NCBI GenBank assembly: GCA_013368375.1
Contig: JAACJP010000008.1
Span: forward strand, 186,001-250,000
From: Tricholomella constricta
Taxonomy: Eukaryota; Basidiomycota; Agaricomycetes; Agaricales; Lyophyllaceae
DNA length: 64,000 nt
Direction: 5' to 3'
Position 1 is the stretch's first letter, and every line of letters starts with the position of its first letter. Under the pieces are notes generated by a model. That model saw only the letters and a program-made list of their open reading frames with translations. It ran no database searches and was not told the origin of the DNA. A program made the translations under genes and the position numbers. This document shows, one piece after another, positions 34,078 to 46,094 of the stretch.

Positions 34078-35449
34078 ATGTCAATGTACACCTCTTCTCG
34101 TGGCCGTGGCCGCACTCTCTATGCTGCTCGGTCCCCGACGCTTCCGCCCGATCGGCATATCTTGGAGGGCCTATCGACAAGCCCGCTCCAAACTATATCG
34201 AAGCTCTCTCCAAAAAGCTCTGACAAGGAGTTGAACATTACCGAACTCCAGTACGTTGGCTCGTACAATTGGGTTGAAAAGCCAACCCCGACTATCATTG
34301 TACCTGGTAAGGATTTGCAGATTTACAGCTAGCCACGCCGACCTCATAAGAATTCAGGGTCTCCGCGTCGGTGGTCTGACAGACCAACACCCTACCAGGT
34401 ACATGCGGACGATGGATTCGCATTCAAAGATCAGAATGGTTTCCGAAGCCCCAAGAGTGTCCTCCTACCGCTTGTCACAGCGGTGGATCACATTAGCAAG
34501 GTCAACAACGAAGAATTTGATTGGGCGGCCATTGATTTCGTCACGGACCGTAACAACCTTCGGAAGCTGCTGCGATGGATCAGCGACAGCGCGGCTAAAG
34601 ACTTCAGGATTGACATGCAGCTCGCAGGCAAGACGGTCCTATTCAATCGTTGGGAGGATCGGTACAAAGAGCAAATGTCTGGCATGACTTTTGGCTTCAA
34701 CTTCGAAAAGGCTTCGACGAGTCCCGCACCCGGATGTGAGGGTAGTACTGGACATCATAGGATAGTACGATATGTAGGCTGCTTTCATATCGTTGACCTT
34801 AACGACTTTCATCTGACGTAGAACATCATTGTAGGATCTCAATGGCCTTACGATGGTCGTGCGGTTTGAAGTAGATGCATGCATCCCTACCGATACATCA
34901 TCTGATGCAGCGTCCGTCACGACTGCATCTTCCACCACTGTCGACGACCTGATTGGTGCCCTCTCAGGTGTCACTCTTCGCACGGATACACCTTCATCGA
35001 CACCCGTCTCAAAAAGCTCAGGCTCCGACTCATTCCCTAAGGTTACCGTCAATCCCGGTGGATCAATTATACCCCAGTCCCACATCGTGGAGCTAACCAC
35101 ACGTTCGGTCAGAAACGCCTCTTTTTTCGACTGGAAAGAAAACTACCCCCAGCTCTTTCTCTCTCAGACTCCCCATCACTTCCTCGCAGTTCACGAGCGC
35201 GGGCGGTTCAGAGAGGTCAACAAACGGAAGCTTGATTCCGCTGAACTCAAACAAGTCTATGCCGATTCCATCCAGGAGGATTTCAAGAAATTGAGGCGGG
35301 CGTTGGACATCATCAAAGAACTTGTGATCAAACATGGCGAGAGGGGGCGCCTCAGCCTTGTTTGCCAAGGCGGGGTGCTACAGGTGTTCGAGAGGACCAG
35401 CCAGGCTAGTTGCTTGCCTGACGACGTATTGCAGAAATTTGATCGCTAG
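34078..35449 (+). CDS. conserved fungal protein of unknown function (YVGSYNW / FNFEKAST family)
   Basis: Three exons (34078-34306, 34358-34773, 34835-35449) give 419 codons plus stop. I recognise this as a protein widely conserved in Agaricomycetes and sometimes auto-labelled geranylgeranyl pyrophosphate synthetase; it has no DDxxD isoprenoid motif, so that label is not supported. Order of blocks: ITELQYVGSYNWVEKPTPTI, DWAAIDFVTDRNNLRKLLRW, FRIDMQLAGKTVLFNRWE, GFNFEKASTSPAPGCEGSTG, HHRIVRYDLNGLTMVVRFEV, then a Ser/Thr-rich spacer and a C-terminal part with SHIVELTTRS and FHHFLAVHERG-like text. TGHHRIVRY and VVRFEVDAC resemble strands of nuclease-like decapping proteins, but that is speculation. 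The first ~50 residues are Ser/Arg-rich. Function unknown. Confidence 0.8.
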
Positions 35450-38082
35450 AGGCGATGTTTCTCCTGTTGCATATTGCTCCTGACATTCATTGACATCGAC
35501 ATCATGAACTTGACGGTCTCGACATTGATTCACCCGAAGAAACGCGGTAATAATAAAAAATAGTGTTTTCATCATCGGAATATCATCTTTCTACTTATTT
35601 CCCATATGACACTGCTCAGAAGTAGGGAGATGACATCTGAAGGTCTTCTTGATCGACGAAGAGATCACGAGCCAGACTCGGAAAGCCTCAAGTTCAGGAG
35701 CGTGGGTTCAAGACGTAATTACGAGCCAACGCACATATAATTACAGAACTTGAATCTGGGACTCTGTATGTTAGCATCTGCGTTGTGGTATGCATAAACA
35801 GCCTCCATAATGTCCTATAATAAAGTTTACAATCATGTTGCAGGACTGGCGAGGGTATTGTTGAAGGCGCCACAGGGTCGGCCACAATCACGGGTGCATC
35901 CTATGGGGGCCCTAGAGACGAAGAGGCGGTATCAATATTCTGATGCATCTACGCGCACAAAAAGGATCAAAAAGGAATGGGTCAGAAGGAAGGCAACGGA
36001 AGAATCCACAAGGTTTTGCGCTCTCGGACGTGCGAGTCGTGGGACTCAGATATCCGTAAATTGTTTCATCAGAAAGAGTCGGAGGAGAAATCAAGGGAGA
36101 CGTAGAAGAAGGCTTACCCGTGCTCCACTGAATGATTACTGCAGCGTTCGCAGCTATCATAGTTTAGATACAGACTGTGAATAGCGCTGAGAAAGGAATG
36201 GACGTCAGTTAGAGGGACATTATGAGCAGAAGGTTAAGCAAAAAGAGGGATAATGTCAGAAGGAAGGCAACGGAATAATCCACATGGGGTTTGCGCTCTC
36301 GGACACACAAGTCGAAACTCTTTTATCCGTATTGGTTTCATCATAAATGGCAGGAGCAGTAATTTATGTCGTGAAACGCAGGCTTACTTGAATGTGTCCT
36401 CAGGGCAACAATCTTTTATCCTGGTCGAAGATGCTGTCTGGCACGACCCTGTTAAACACCAAGAAGAGTCAATTGAACGTTCTGGATAGGGTAAACGATG
36501 AAATAATGAAAGGGATCAGAAGGAAGGCAACGGAATAATCCACACGGTTTTGCGCTCTCGGACGTACAAGTCGAAACTCTTTAATCCGTAGTTATCTCTC
36601 ATCAAAATGGCCACGAAGAGCAAAAGGTCCTCTGAAAGGAAGGAGCCCTCACCTTGATGTGCCCACCGAAGTCGAAATGTGGCATCGTGTTGATCAAGTC
36701 TATGGATATTTTCGTCAGTCAAGTCTCGTCCAGGTATCTCATGAGAAAGGCAATGGTCAAAAGGAAGGGAAAGCCATACACATGCTTTTACACCCTCGAA
36801 TGCACGAGCCCAACACTTTTATCCATAATTGGTTCCATAGAGTGGGCAGGCGCCGAGCGCCGCTGGGTGCCAGCCGAATGAATCAATAGATGGCTTACTG
36901 TCGTCTAACCTAAATTCAGTCCTCTCCAGGTGAGATGTGGGCCATAGAGCTCCAGATACGGCGAGTGCAATGGTATGATGTGAGTTCGGCTGAAGTCGTT
37001 CACTAGCAAAAATCGCATTCGGGAATTTAAGGGTGGAGATTAGGTGGCCCTAATCATTTTTTTAGGGCAAGAGTCAATCCGTATCACATCGCTGGACCTT
37101 GGATTTCTTGAGTAGCTTGCACTTGTGATTCATTAACGTTAGTATTAATGTTCATCATTGTCGTTCGTCAGTGGCGTCTCGGCACAAGTCGAATGTTAAA
37201 TTCTGGTTCTGTCAGTGTGAGACAAACAATCGATGCTACTTCGACAATTCAGAAGGACGTAAGAGCAGCTACACGGCGCAGAATTCTGGCTGGGATTCTG
37301 GCGCACGACTTGCGCACTTGCGCACGACCGTCTCACCAAAGTCCAGAACCTCGGAGTCTGAAAGTCACTGATCCCATCATCTGAATCGGTTCGGCAACAA
37401 AGCTGAAAAAAAAAAACAGCTTGCTTAAACTCCTGGACGTCTGTGCCCCTCTTCAATCCCAGGCTAGACGCACGCGTGGGTGGGCAATGAGGGAAGTATT
37501 TCTCCGGAACGTGAACTTAATGGACTCTTAACAATTATAAAGCAAAGAGAATTTTGATGGCATGATCCTCGGAAAGTGACGGCCGCTACATTTGGAAGTT
37601 TGAAGGTTTGGGACTGGACGTAAGACTTAAGTACAACCACCAACACGGATGGATTCGGGAGTTCCGGTCTACGGTCAAAATAAGTACTGCACGGCATAAG
37701 GTAAACTAGACTAAAGTGTTGCTGTCAACGAGAAGTGTCGATGTTCAAAAGAGTGTGAGTGAAGCGACGTCCAGCACCGGGCTCAAAGTGACTCCCAAAG
37801 GATGATTGTGATATTGAAGCGTGGGTATCCTGTGCTAATGCTCATGTGTGTGTATGGAAAGTCGAGCAGGGGGCAGGCGACGAAGCAATAGGTATTGAAA
37901 AATGGGAGGAAAGGCGTGTGGAGCGTTAACAAAGGGGGACTGGTCCAAGGGGTCCAAGCGGCCTGCCAGACGGAAGAGTGTATGCAATGGACAGCGATGG
38001 GATGATGAGCAGAGACAACGCGGCGGAAGGGGAATGTCAAAGTGCCTGCGATAGAACCAAGAACAACGGCGGATGAGCGGGC
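35450..38082. other. 2.6-kb gene-poor interval containing a tandem repeat array
   Basis: Apart from the four-unit repeat (35.97-36.87 kb) I see only short frames. Around 37148-37384 two overlapping plus frames exist without splice support. The last few hundred bases are the 3' flank of ROT1. Confidence 0.5.
35971..36870. repeat. four diverged tandem repeats, period about 240-275 bp
   Basis: The anchor CAGAAGGAAGGCAACGG recurs at 35983, 36257 and 36517, and a diverged form CAAAAGGAAGGGAAAGC at 36758. Each copy continues with a TTTGCGCTCTCGGACG-like block, CAAGTCGAAACTCTT and ATCCGTA, then less conserved sequence. On the minus strand the conserved block reads as a short protein (KSFDLYVRERKTVWIIPLPS in the third copy), interrupted differently in each copy, and GTAAGCC/GTGAGGG donor-like sites recur between units. 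Confidence 0.8.
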
Positions 38083-38976
38083 CTATAGCAACAAAGAGAC
38101 GATGCTCAACGTAACCATCCCCGCGGATAATGCGAGCCCGAGTGCCAGATGATGGCTCGCCGCGGCGTCGTTGCTCTTCTCCTTCAGCGAGCGGCGCGAA
38201 GGCTTCTTCACGCCATTCCCTGCTTCCTCCGTGGTAACGGGTATGTTCCGTAGCAGCTGTGTGGGTAGCATGTTCGGGGTTGTGGAGATCTGGAACATGG
38301 GCGCGAGGGGAGCACCGTCGAACTGGAACAAATGGAGCTTGTATCCTGTAGTGGGGTCCTGGAAAATTCGCCACTCCTTGTACGTTTCAGTGATGTTGTA
38401 ATCCTCGAGGAAGTTCGATACGGCGGCGCAGGGATCTTGTATCTGCTGATAGCCATCTCCCAGAGGAACCATTGTTATTGAGCCGTTGGAATTCAGGACG
38501 TAGTTGCCGTGCACCCAGCCGATGACGCCAGTGATACATGTCGGTGTCGTGCCTATGGAAAAACGTCAGAGACTAGATGAGGAGTGAGTGGAAAGTGTAC
38601 CATTTCCGATGAACCGATACCGTGCAATCTCGTAGAAACCATCCTGCGAACTGTTTCAGGTAGGTTAGTCCACCAATTGTCTTACCTCCCCCGAAAGATA
38701 GTGGATACTCACAATGAATATGAGATGCCAGTCGTCTTAGGATAATTGAACGAAACGTTGGCGGGGTTGGCGAAGTTCTTGGTCGACGAAATCAGCCTTC
38801 CTCCTAAATCCAACGATGACGGCACTCACAGGTCCCGTCATGACATTCTTGCTCCCAGAACTCCAAGTGCCCACAATAGAGGTGGCATTGTGTTCAAGGT
38901 CATAGTTGATGGTCTGTGAGTATACAGAGGGTGCGAGCGTTGCGATGACCAGGCAAACGAGCGGTGTTAAAATCAT
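38083..38976 (-). CDS. ROT1: ROT1-type ER chaperone/cell-wall assembly protein
   Basis: Four exons. The protein begins with a signal peptide (MILTPLVCLVIATLAPSVYS), then NATSIVGTWSSGSKNVMTGP, FANPANVSFNYPKTTGISYS, SQDGFYEIARYRFIGNGT, GVIGWVHGNYVLNSNGS, DGYQQIQDPCAAVSNFLEDY and WRIFQDPTTGYKLHLFQFDG, all of which are the ROT1 family pattern. A final hydrophobic segment (LALGLALSAGMVTLSIVSLL) anchors it in the ER membrane. Yeast ROT1 is an essential ER protein needed for N/O-glycosylation and beta-1,6-glucan synthesis. Several N-x-S/T sequons are visible. Introns near 38829-38780, 38718-38650 and 38600-38555 have normal borders. Stop 38083-38085. Confidence 0.92.
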
Positions 38977-39623
38977 GATGTCGATGACCGGTGTTGTCTA
39001 TGGTTTTGTAGTGTTTAAGGTCGTAGAGGGCTGAGCTCTTGTTTTCTGGAGATTTATGCGCAATGGCGAAAGGAAGGGTGAGTGGGGGAGGACTGTCGGA
39101 AACGACGGCGACGAGCGCAGCAGCGACGAGGATGATGGAGAAGGTGGAGAAGATGTTTGTGGCTATTTGGCGTGTGGCTTTGTTGTTGGCTAATTTGGGC
39201 TCAAGTGGCAATCGTGTGGCAACGACGCTACGCAAACCTCCAGGAATAATTGGGCCTGGAACACAGTACTTGTGAGGGGAATTTAACGGCGGAATATAAC
39301 TGCAGAATTAGTACAACGCTAGTCGCCGTTTAAATGAGTTACCATTCCTACTCTTTGCAATTTAAAATGCAAGATCAAGACAAATCCACAAAAGTAAGCT
39401 TACTGTAAGTACGTTAAATAATGTAGTAGGAGAGCAAAACTTCGTCAATCCCGCACTAATAAATGGCTTGACTTCGTCAAACAATGACATATTTGTAGCC
39501 GCGAGTAGGATGAAGACTCGAGAAAATACAGGGAGTAATTGCCTTTGACAGATGTCCAATTCTGTGCGTATGCGTATGAAGAAAGGCGAGAGGAGAGTAC
39601 AAGTAGAAGACTCGTGTTCCCTC
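38977..39623. other. intergenic region between ROT1 and proteasome beta-6 genes
   Basis: About 650 bp. Should contain the ROT1 promoter and the 3' flank of the proteasome gene, both minus strand. Nothing further recognised. Confidence 0.45.
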
Positions 39624-40896
39624 TCAATCTTTTTTCAGTTCCCGCCTTATCACGAACACCCTCTCGCCGTCTTCCGTCGTAGTCATCTCCTGAATTCCCC
39701 GAACGGAAACTATGCTCTGGAGCGCGGTGCTGCCTTTGGCGAGGACTACGTACATCTCCAGCCCATCTCCAACCTGGTGTGCATGCATCAGAAGTGGATC
39801 GTTGTGAGCGCGTGACACAGAAATATACCTCAATGTGCCGCTCGGTTGCACTCGTGAAGGAATCGATCACGAGGGAAAGGACCGTTGACAAAGGCAGATG
39901 CACGGGGTGTGATGTGCCAGGGGCGGGTGTTTGGTTCTTAAAGTAGATCTAAAGGGAAACACAAGCGGCATCAGACACACCAGAAGAAGGGAAGAAAGCG
40001 CGAGAAGGAGAGGTAACGGAAAGAAATGCGAAAAGGCGCGGGAATAAATCGGTGAAGAATCGGGTTCCGCTGTACAGAAAGACCACGGGAACGCGTTATG
40101 ACGGGGAGTGACATATCAAGTTGGTTTGGGTTGCAGAACGCGCGTGGGCGTGATGGTTCGAACTTACCTGATTGTCCAAGAAGGGTTGGACAAGTGATTG
40201 TGCCGCACCTGCCGCGCGACACGCCTCACGTTCATACGAACCCACGGGATCAAAAGAGTAAACCGCGCCGGTACCTAATGAGAAGGAGGCGAGACGAACA
40301 TTAGCGTTTGCGATCACTGGCTGGAAGGGGGAATATGTTGAAAAGGCGGACAAGATCGTTTTGCCGATGTAAAGAGTGATGCCGATAGAGCGTGGCGGAC
40401 GTACCATCGTCCTCAATTCCCCCGAGGATGTTGTAGACATAGAAGGGAAAGAACCGACGGGCGTAGAGCATGGTTTGGATGAGACGAGCGATGGCTCGCA
40501 GAGGCATGTCTTTCGCGTGGGCATGTCGGTACCACTGGTATGATGGTCAGATGGTGGGCAGCTTTGGGAAGTCAAGCATTACGCACCTCAAGACGTTGCC
40601 TGACTTTCTTCACGAACATATTGCCATCTGCGGCAAATCCGTTCACCGCCAAGACTGCTTTATCCGTGCTGGAACCTGCTAGTTAGCTGGAGGCCATAAG
40701 AAGGCGAAATTGAGACCTACAGTCGAAAAACCTTCGGTGCATAGCGCGTCTGGATGCTATAACCTTCGCTCTGTCTGGTATCGCCAGCAATGACACTAAA
40801 GTCAGCGCCCGCAACGGCCAAGATGGTGCCGCCGTTTTCCGAGTAGGGATTGAACTGACGCTGCTGTGGTTGTGCAAGGGAGATCATGGCGGGCAT
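39624..40896 (-). CDS. PRE7: 20S proteasome subunit beta-6 (C5/Pre7), non-catalytic
   Basis: About seven exons. The beta-6 subunit is structural in the 20S core. Seen: [134 protein letters not shown] and [17 protein letters not shown], ending KKD at 39624. The residue after the propeptide position is not the catalytic Thr, as expected for this subunit. Two in-frame ATGs (40896 and 40887) are possible starts. Introns are 45-70 nt with GT-AG borders. Confidence 0.93.
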
Positions 40897-43800
40897 GCTA
40901 TGAGTGAAGCAAGCGCAAGGGAAGTACAGATCGGATTCAGTAAAACGTTATGGCAGGAGGATAAGAGGCCGCGTAATGGACACACTCAATGGCGCGTCTA
41001 ACCGTGGGAATTCTGATCCTGTCCCGTTACTCCGAGCTTTTGCCCCCTTCGAGAACCGAGCCTCCACGGTCACCATTCCTCGACCACACCAGCTGCCCGG
41101 AGTTCTCTCCCTCTTCTTTGATTCCTGATCTGTATCCTCTACACATGTCAGCCATAGTAATTTGGACAACGATTTCCAATTCTCAACAAAATCAACATTT
41201 TCCGACGACTCTCCGACGCGTAGCTACCCAATCGCGGAATCATCTTCCCTTCTCATTGCTCCCGGGCCCCTCCTACCAATTTCATCGTGATCCTGAGCTA
41301 TCCTGCCAATTTCGCGGACTGAGAATTTCCCTTTCTAACCATTTGAAATGACAAATCGTTGTTTCGGATGTCCGGAACGGCCGCTGTTGTAAAATGAATG
41401 CATCTGGGTCCAACACTGCGCCATATCATCCACATGCCTTTACAGCTACTGGTCTGCACGTCATCACTTGTTGCTTCAACGAGGCAGAGGGATGTGCGAA
41501 ATACTCTTTCCTCCCGGTGTCAACTAGGCCTGCATTTGTGATTTCGCATCTCACCAGTCTCTAGTCTCTTCTCTCACTTCTCTCACGTCCAGTAACAGCT
41601 GCACGCGTCATATGCCAGAAATCTTATTGGCGCTCTCACGCACCACTTTTCGTGGCCCTTTGACCTCCGCGCTCTCAGCCTTGCGTCAGGACACAATGCC
41701 TATTTTCTCCGCGGCAGGAACAATACACCGTCCCTCCGCGCGTGCGAGTGCTAGTGCGATTTGGCGTCTCATGACGTCCATCGTCCCTTGCCGGTCACGC
41801 TGTTGCTTTGGTTGGCGAACACGATCGACTATACATGCCTTTGCCAGCGCTTCGATCTCGAAACGTCACCACCTATCGCTCTCACAAAGTCTATTCAACC
41901 AGCAATAGCCGCTTCGCTCGAACTCCACCAATAGTGACGGCGGACTCGTGTCCTACAGTGCTCCATGTGGTGCTTGGCTCATCAGGCCCCAATTTCCCCG
42001 ATGGATGTTTTTCCCCGCGCACTTGTCGCCTACAAAACTTATTACACTGATGCCGCCATCACACTGGCTTTGAACTGCGGTGGTTTCCATGCTCGTTTCC
42101 CATGTTGTTTATCGGGTCTTGAAGGGGCCGAGCCGTAGGGGAGCTTTCATTCTTCTCGCATGTACGCACCCGACGTCACTGGCCCTTTTCGCATACCCGA
42201 ATTTCATACGCCGACTCTACCTTTTACACAACGCAAGTACAAACGCGGCCACGAGGGTCCATTTTCGATATTAATATTGACAGTGCCGTCGTCACGCGAT
42301 CTGTCGATTTTCACGGAGGCTACACGGCCCTCCGTTCGCTTCCTTTTCAATTATTCACTTGTGGTTTCGCTGAAAAATAAACAGCCACATGTCGTCCTCA
42401 ACACGCCTTCGAAGACGATGAGGCACACCGACACTCAAGCTCTGATTTAGCCCACAGGCAGCATTGCGCTTTGGGAATCGGCGACGAAGCACATTTCCTT
42501 CCATCCCATGCTCCCCGCGCTCTCTCTCGTTGTCCAGACCCCAGATCTACATATCTGTCGGGGAAACCAGTGGGCGAACGCGGCCGTTACTCGACTCAAG
42601 CTCGTTGTCTGCACATGTCTGCTGGCTATATGGGCCCTGCCGACAGCCACTTAGCAATGCAGCTGTATGTTTTGTTTCCAATTCTGATAAATATATGTAC
42701 ATGTCTGACTCCATGTCACAATCCAGCAACGTATGTGCCATAGACTCGGAGATACCTGCAGAAAAAGAGTCTTTCGTTCCACGTTTATTTTTAGATCCTC
42801 GAAACCTCCGCACAGTCCCTATGGAATACACAGTGACATGCAGACATGACCCCTTGTACTGCGAGAAAAAGGAGGTACCTCCCCAATAGTCGTCTCTCAT
42901 GGTGCCGGCGGTGGCCCCACGCGCGAATCCCACATCAAAGTCGGGAACAGGAGCAACATAGTTCCGCGCACAGTTGGAAAGAACACGTTCAGATCAGCAA
43001 ACAATACTTGGCTTGGCATTGTCCACGATGACCGGAGCAAAGAAAAAATTCCCAGCTCCCCACAACGCTTGTTTTGGCGAGTCAGTGCTGACTGATAGAT
43101 TATCTACACATGGATGCATGTTTACCCCCCCCCCCCCCCACCGGTCTAGGGTCTAAGTTGTTATGCGGCTGAGCCGCCATGATCTGTCAGTCTGGAACAT
43201 GGTCCCTCCGAAGATGTTCCTCCTCGACAGCGAGGTACCTAACTTACGTCAACATCAGATTTGGGCAAAGCCCTTCTCACCACGCGCGATGATCGACGTC
43301 CGGTACTATCTTGAAAACTCTTCCCGGATCTGTGTATTCTCGGCGCGTGCGCAAGCGCAGCGAAGCCGTCACGCGAAAGTCGTTTCTTGTGCGAAGACGA
43401 AGCCCTGTATGCGGCCCTGCAGAGTCAGTGCACACCTAGTTTCCTACATGTCGCGATGCTGTGTAGATGGGCCTGAGATGCAAGACTGGCGCAAAAGCGT
43501 TAGGAATCGCGACCGTGAACAAGCGTATCAACACATCTACTTACCAAGGTGTGCGGATCTTCAGAAGGGTGTGCGCTGATCTCGCTTTCTCGCTGATGAG
43601 GCCACGGTCTATCGCCGAATTATACGCAGCATGATTCTGAGCTGTTTCAAGACGCTGATTTGTAGGCATCAGTTGTTCAGAGTTTCTCGCCCAATCGGAG
43701 CGTAGAAGGAATATTCGGTTGCCGCTCAGTGGTTAACCTGAGCTCGACTCTTCTCGAACACCATTCATACACATGCGAAAATGGCTCGGCCGCGTATAGA

Positions 43801-44012
43801 ATTCGAAGGCGTTAAGTAGATGCCACAAAGTACATCACGAGGGCCTCAAGGAAGGAAGGTACAGTGTTCAACAGCCTAATAAAATCCATTCCAACCCCAA
43901 TATATTGAACGTATTCAGCTTTACCCATAAGTTTGGGTATTTTTTGCCAGGGGAAGCGGCGTACGTGGTCCCGAGGGCTATAGTTCCCGCCGAATCCGAT
44001 ATCGGAATGCGC
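40897..44012. other. 3.1-kb gene-poor interval
   Basis: No supported gene. A 15-C run lies at 43125-43139. A minus-strand stretch near 42960-42840 reads NCARNYVAPVPDF..ARGATAGTM RDDYWGG without an evident start or splice frame and may be a gene fragment. Segment 41000-41600 is pyrimidine-rich, in line with a promoter next to the proteasome gene. Confidence 0.4.
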
Positions 44013-45785
44013 CTATTCGAAGATGTCCAAGCCCCACCTCTCGCTTGGATCAACGCTGCGCTCGGGTTTGTGGGACGCGGCAGCCTTTCCAAGCTTGTTG
44101 AACAAATGCTCCGGAATCCTTGCGACTATATAGTGTTAGCACTCGCAAGACCAGAAGGCCAAACACTTACTGCGCAGGTTTTCGATAATGCGAGAGGGAG
44201 TAACGCTTTTTGGGAGAACGACGTTCTGCAAGGCCGGACGTGAATTCAGTCTGTGCCGCAGTAGAAGAGGAAGGGATTCTCTTACACCACGTTGGACTTG
44301 CCAAGAGACAAGAACTTGTGCTGGTGTCATTCCGAGTTCAGCAGCAATTTCCTTGACCTGTTTGATCAATCTTCAGCCGATGCCGGGAACGGGGTTGAAT
44401 AGATGGAATTTGTTTACCTCTGGTACGTTAAGGGAATCTTTCACGCGGCCAGAGCTTCCCAAAGGTGAATACGCCTCGAGCAGAATGTTATTCTCCTTTG
44501 ACCACTAAGATCCTGGGGTGTTAGGAGATGCTTTATCGTTACCAGTAAAAAACTGACTTTAACCAGCTCAGGTTGGGGATTCCAGTAGCTAAGTTCCACC
44601 TGTTTTAACAGATTAGATATTGTACAGAATTTAGCATTCTAATAACGTACCTGGTTGACGGCCGGTTGAATTTTGAGAGGATTGGCCGTGAGGTTTTGAA
44701 GTCTGTAATGAATTTGAAACTTTGGTCATAAAAAAGCACAGTCTAGAATGTGTACCTGCGGACATTGAAGCTAAAATGAAGGCGTCAGATCAAGTAGAGC
44801 GCCTGGAAACAGAAAAATTTTACTTGCTGACACCGATGTTCCTGACCTTGCCCTTCGCGACGAGCTCTTCAAGCTTCTGCCAGGTTGGATAAGGGTTCTC
44901 TGTGAGCTCTGTGTTGAGTGTCCCGTCTTCGTGTTGGGCGACGGGCCTGTAAGTTTATGACCCATGAGTTTAGACTTGGAAATAAAGGAATCAGGAAATA
45001 ACCAATGAATCAAGTAAAGATCAAGGTAGTCCGTGCCTAGGTGGTATAGCGATTCGTCAAGGGAAGGCTCGATGTCCTCTGGCGCGTGGAATGTGTTCCA
45101 GAGCTGTACAGAAATAGAAATGGTCGGGTGAGAAGCACAGACTAAAGCTTGTGCCACTTACCTTGGAGGTCAACCAGACCTCACTGCGAGGTACTTTGCT
45201 AAGTCGTAATCCCTCGCCAACCTCAGCTTCATTCTAATGAAGCAGCTGTGTGAGCCAATACTCTTATCAGGTAGTAGGCCATCGAAATACATACGCCATA
45301 GCGCCAAGCTCCATCTATGTGCCTGTAGCCCGCCTTTAAGGCCGTCTATAATGGCTTTGTCAGATTGCCGATGAAGATGGGAAGCTATAGATTACACTTC
45401 TTACTTGAACGGCAGCACCCACTTCGCCTTTACCTGCCTGCCAAACACCTAGAGGATAAACGATTAAGCTCAGCTCAAACCGAATCTGGAGGAACTCACC
45501 AAGCGCGACTGAGGGAATCTTGTCTCCAGAGGGCAGGGTATAATGGCTGGGAAGTTGAGTAGAACTTCCGTGGAGGCTCTTTGAGCAGAAAGTTCGAAAG
45601 ATGTGAGGGAAACCAGTGCGCGAAACGTGTTGGAGTCCATAGAAAACGGTGACGGCGAGCGTGGAGGCAGCAATGAGACGGAAGAACTTCTTATGCCGAC
45701 ATCTCGCAGGCCTTTCTGGCGCTAGTTGCCCTTTCGCGTAGTAATCGTTGGTGTCGGAGATGGAGTGGTAGGTCGGTAAAGACAT
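44013..45785 (-). CDS. NADPH-dependent aldo-keto reductase with N-terminal membrane anchor
   Basis: Spliced from about ten exons. The AKR barrel is recognisable: [36 protein letters not shown] (catalytic Asp and Tyr neighbourhood), [34 protein letters not shown] (catalytic Lys), [12 protein letters not shown] (catalytic His), [51 protein letters not shown] and [16 protein letters not shown], ending WGLDIFE at TAG 44013-44015. This is the GCY1/YPR1-like AKR group. Unlike usual cytosolic members, it starts with about 70 extra residues including a basic patch and a hydrophobic helix ([20 protein letters not shown]), which predicts a membrane-anchored form. The substrate is unknown. It lies next to an SDR and an MFS gene on the same strand. 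Confidence 0.85.
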
Positions 45786-46094
45786 GGCGGGCTATAATTT
45801 CCTGTGTACGCGTCGTGCAAGCCTTATGATATGCTCCTCCGCTTGGAGGTTGACTCAGCGAACGGAGTTCCAAGGAAAATGCTGACGAGTGCTCCATCGC
45901 TTGTGCTTCGTCGTCGCCGATAGGGGCATTACACCGGACCGCCTCAAGACCGCCAAACTGCCGCCAGAGCCCGCCCGTCCCGGGTGATGGGACTCATCGG
46001 TATGCCATTCAAGCTTGCATCACAAGTATAAGTACAAGTACACTGTTATACATAGTTCTGCTGAATCAAACGATGCTATTACTCTATACCGCAT

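Noticed and set aside
34078..35449. Geranylgeranyl pyrophosphate synthase
   Set aside because: No aspartate-rich motifs; the label for relatives appears to be an annotation error.
35971..36870. CRISPR array
   Set aside because: Units are about 260 bp and diverged, with no short identical repeats and spacers; the DNA is eukaryotic.
37783..38374. Long minus-strand frame over the ROT1 end
   Set aside because: It is a shadow in another frame of the ROT1 gene; ROT1 motifs lie in the other frame.
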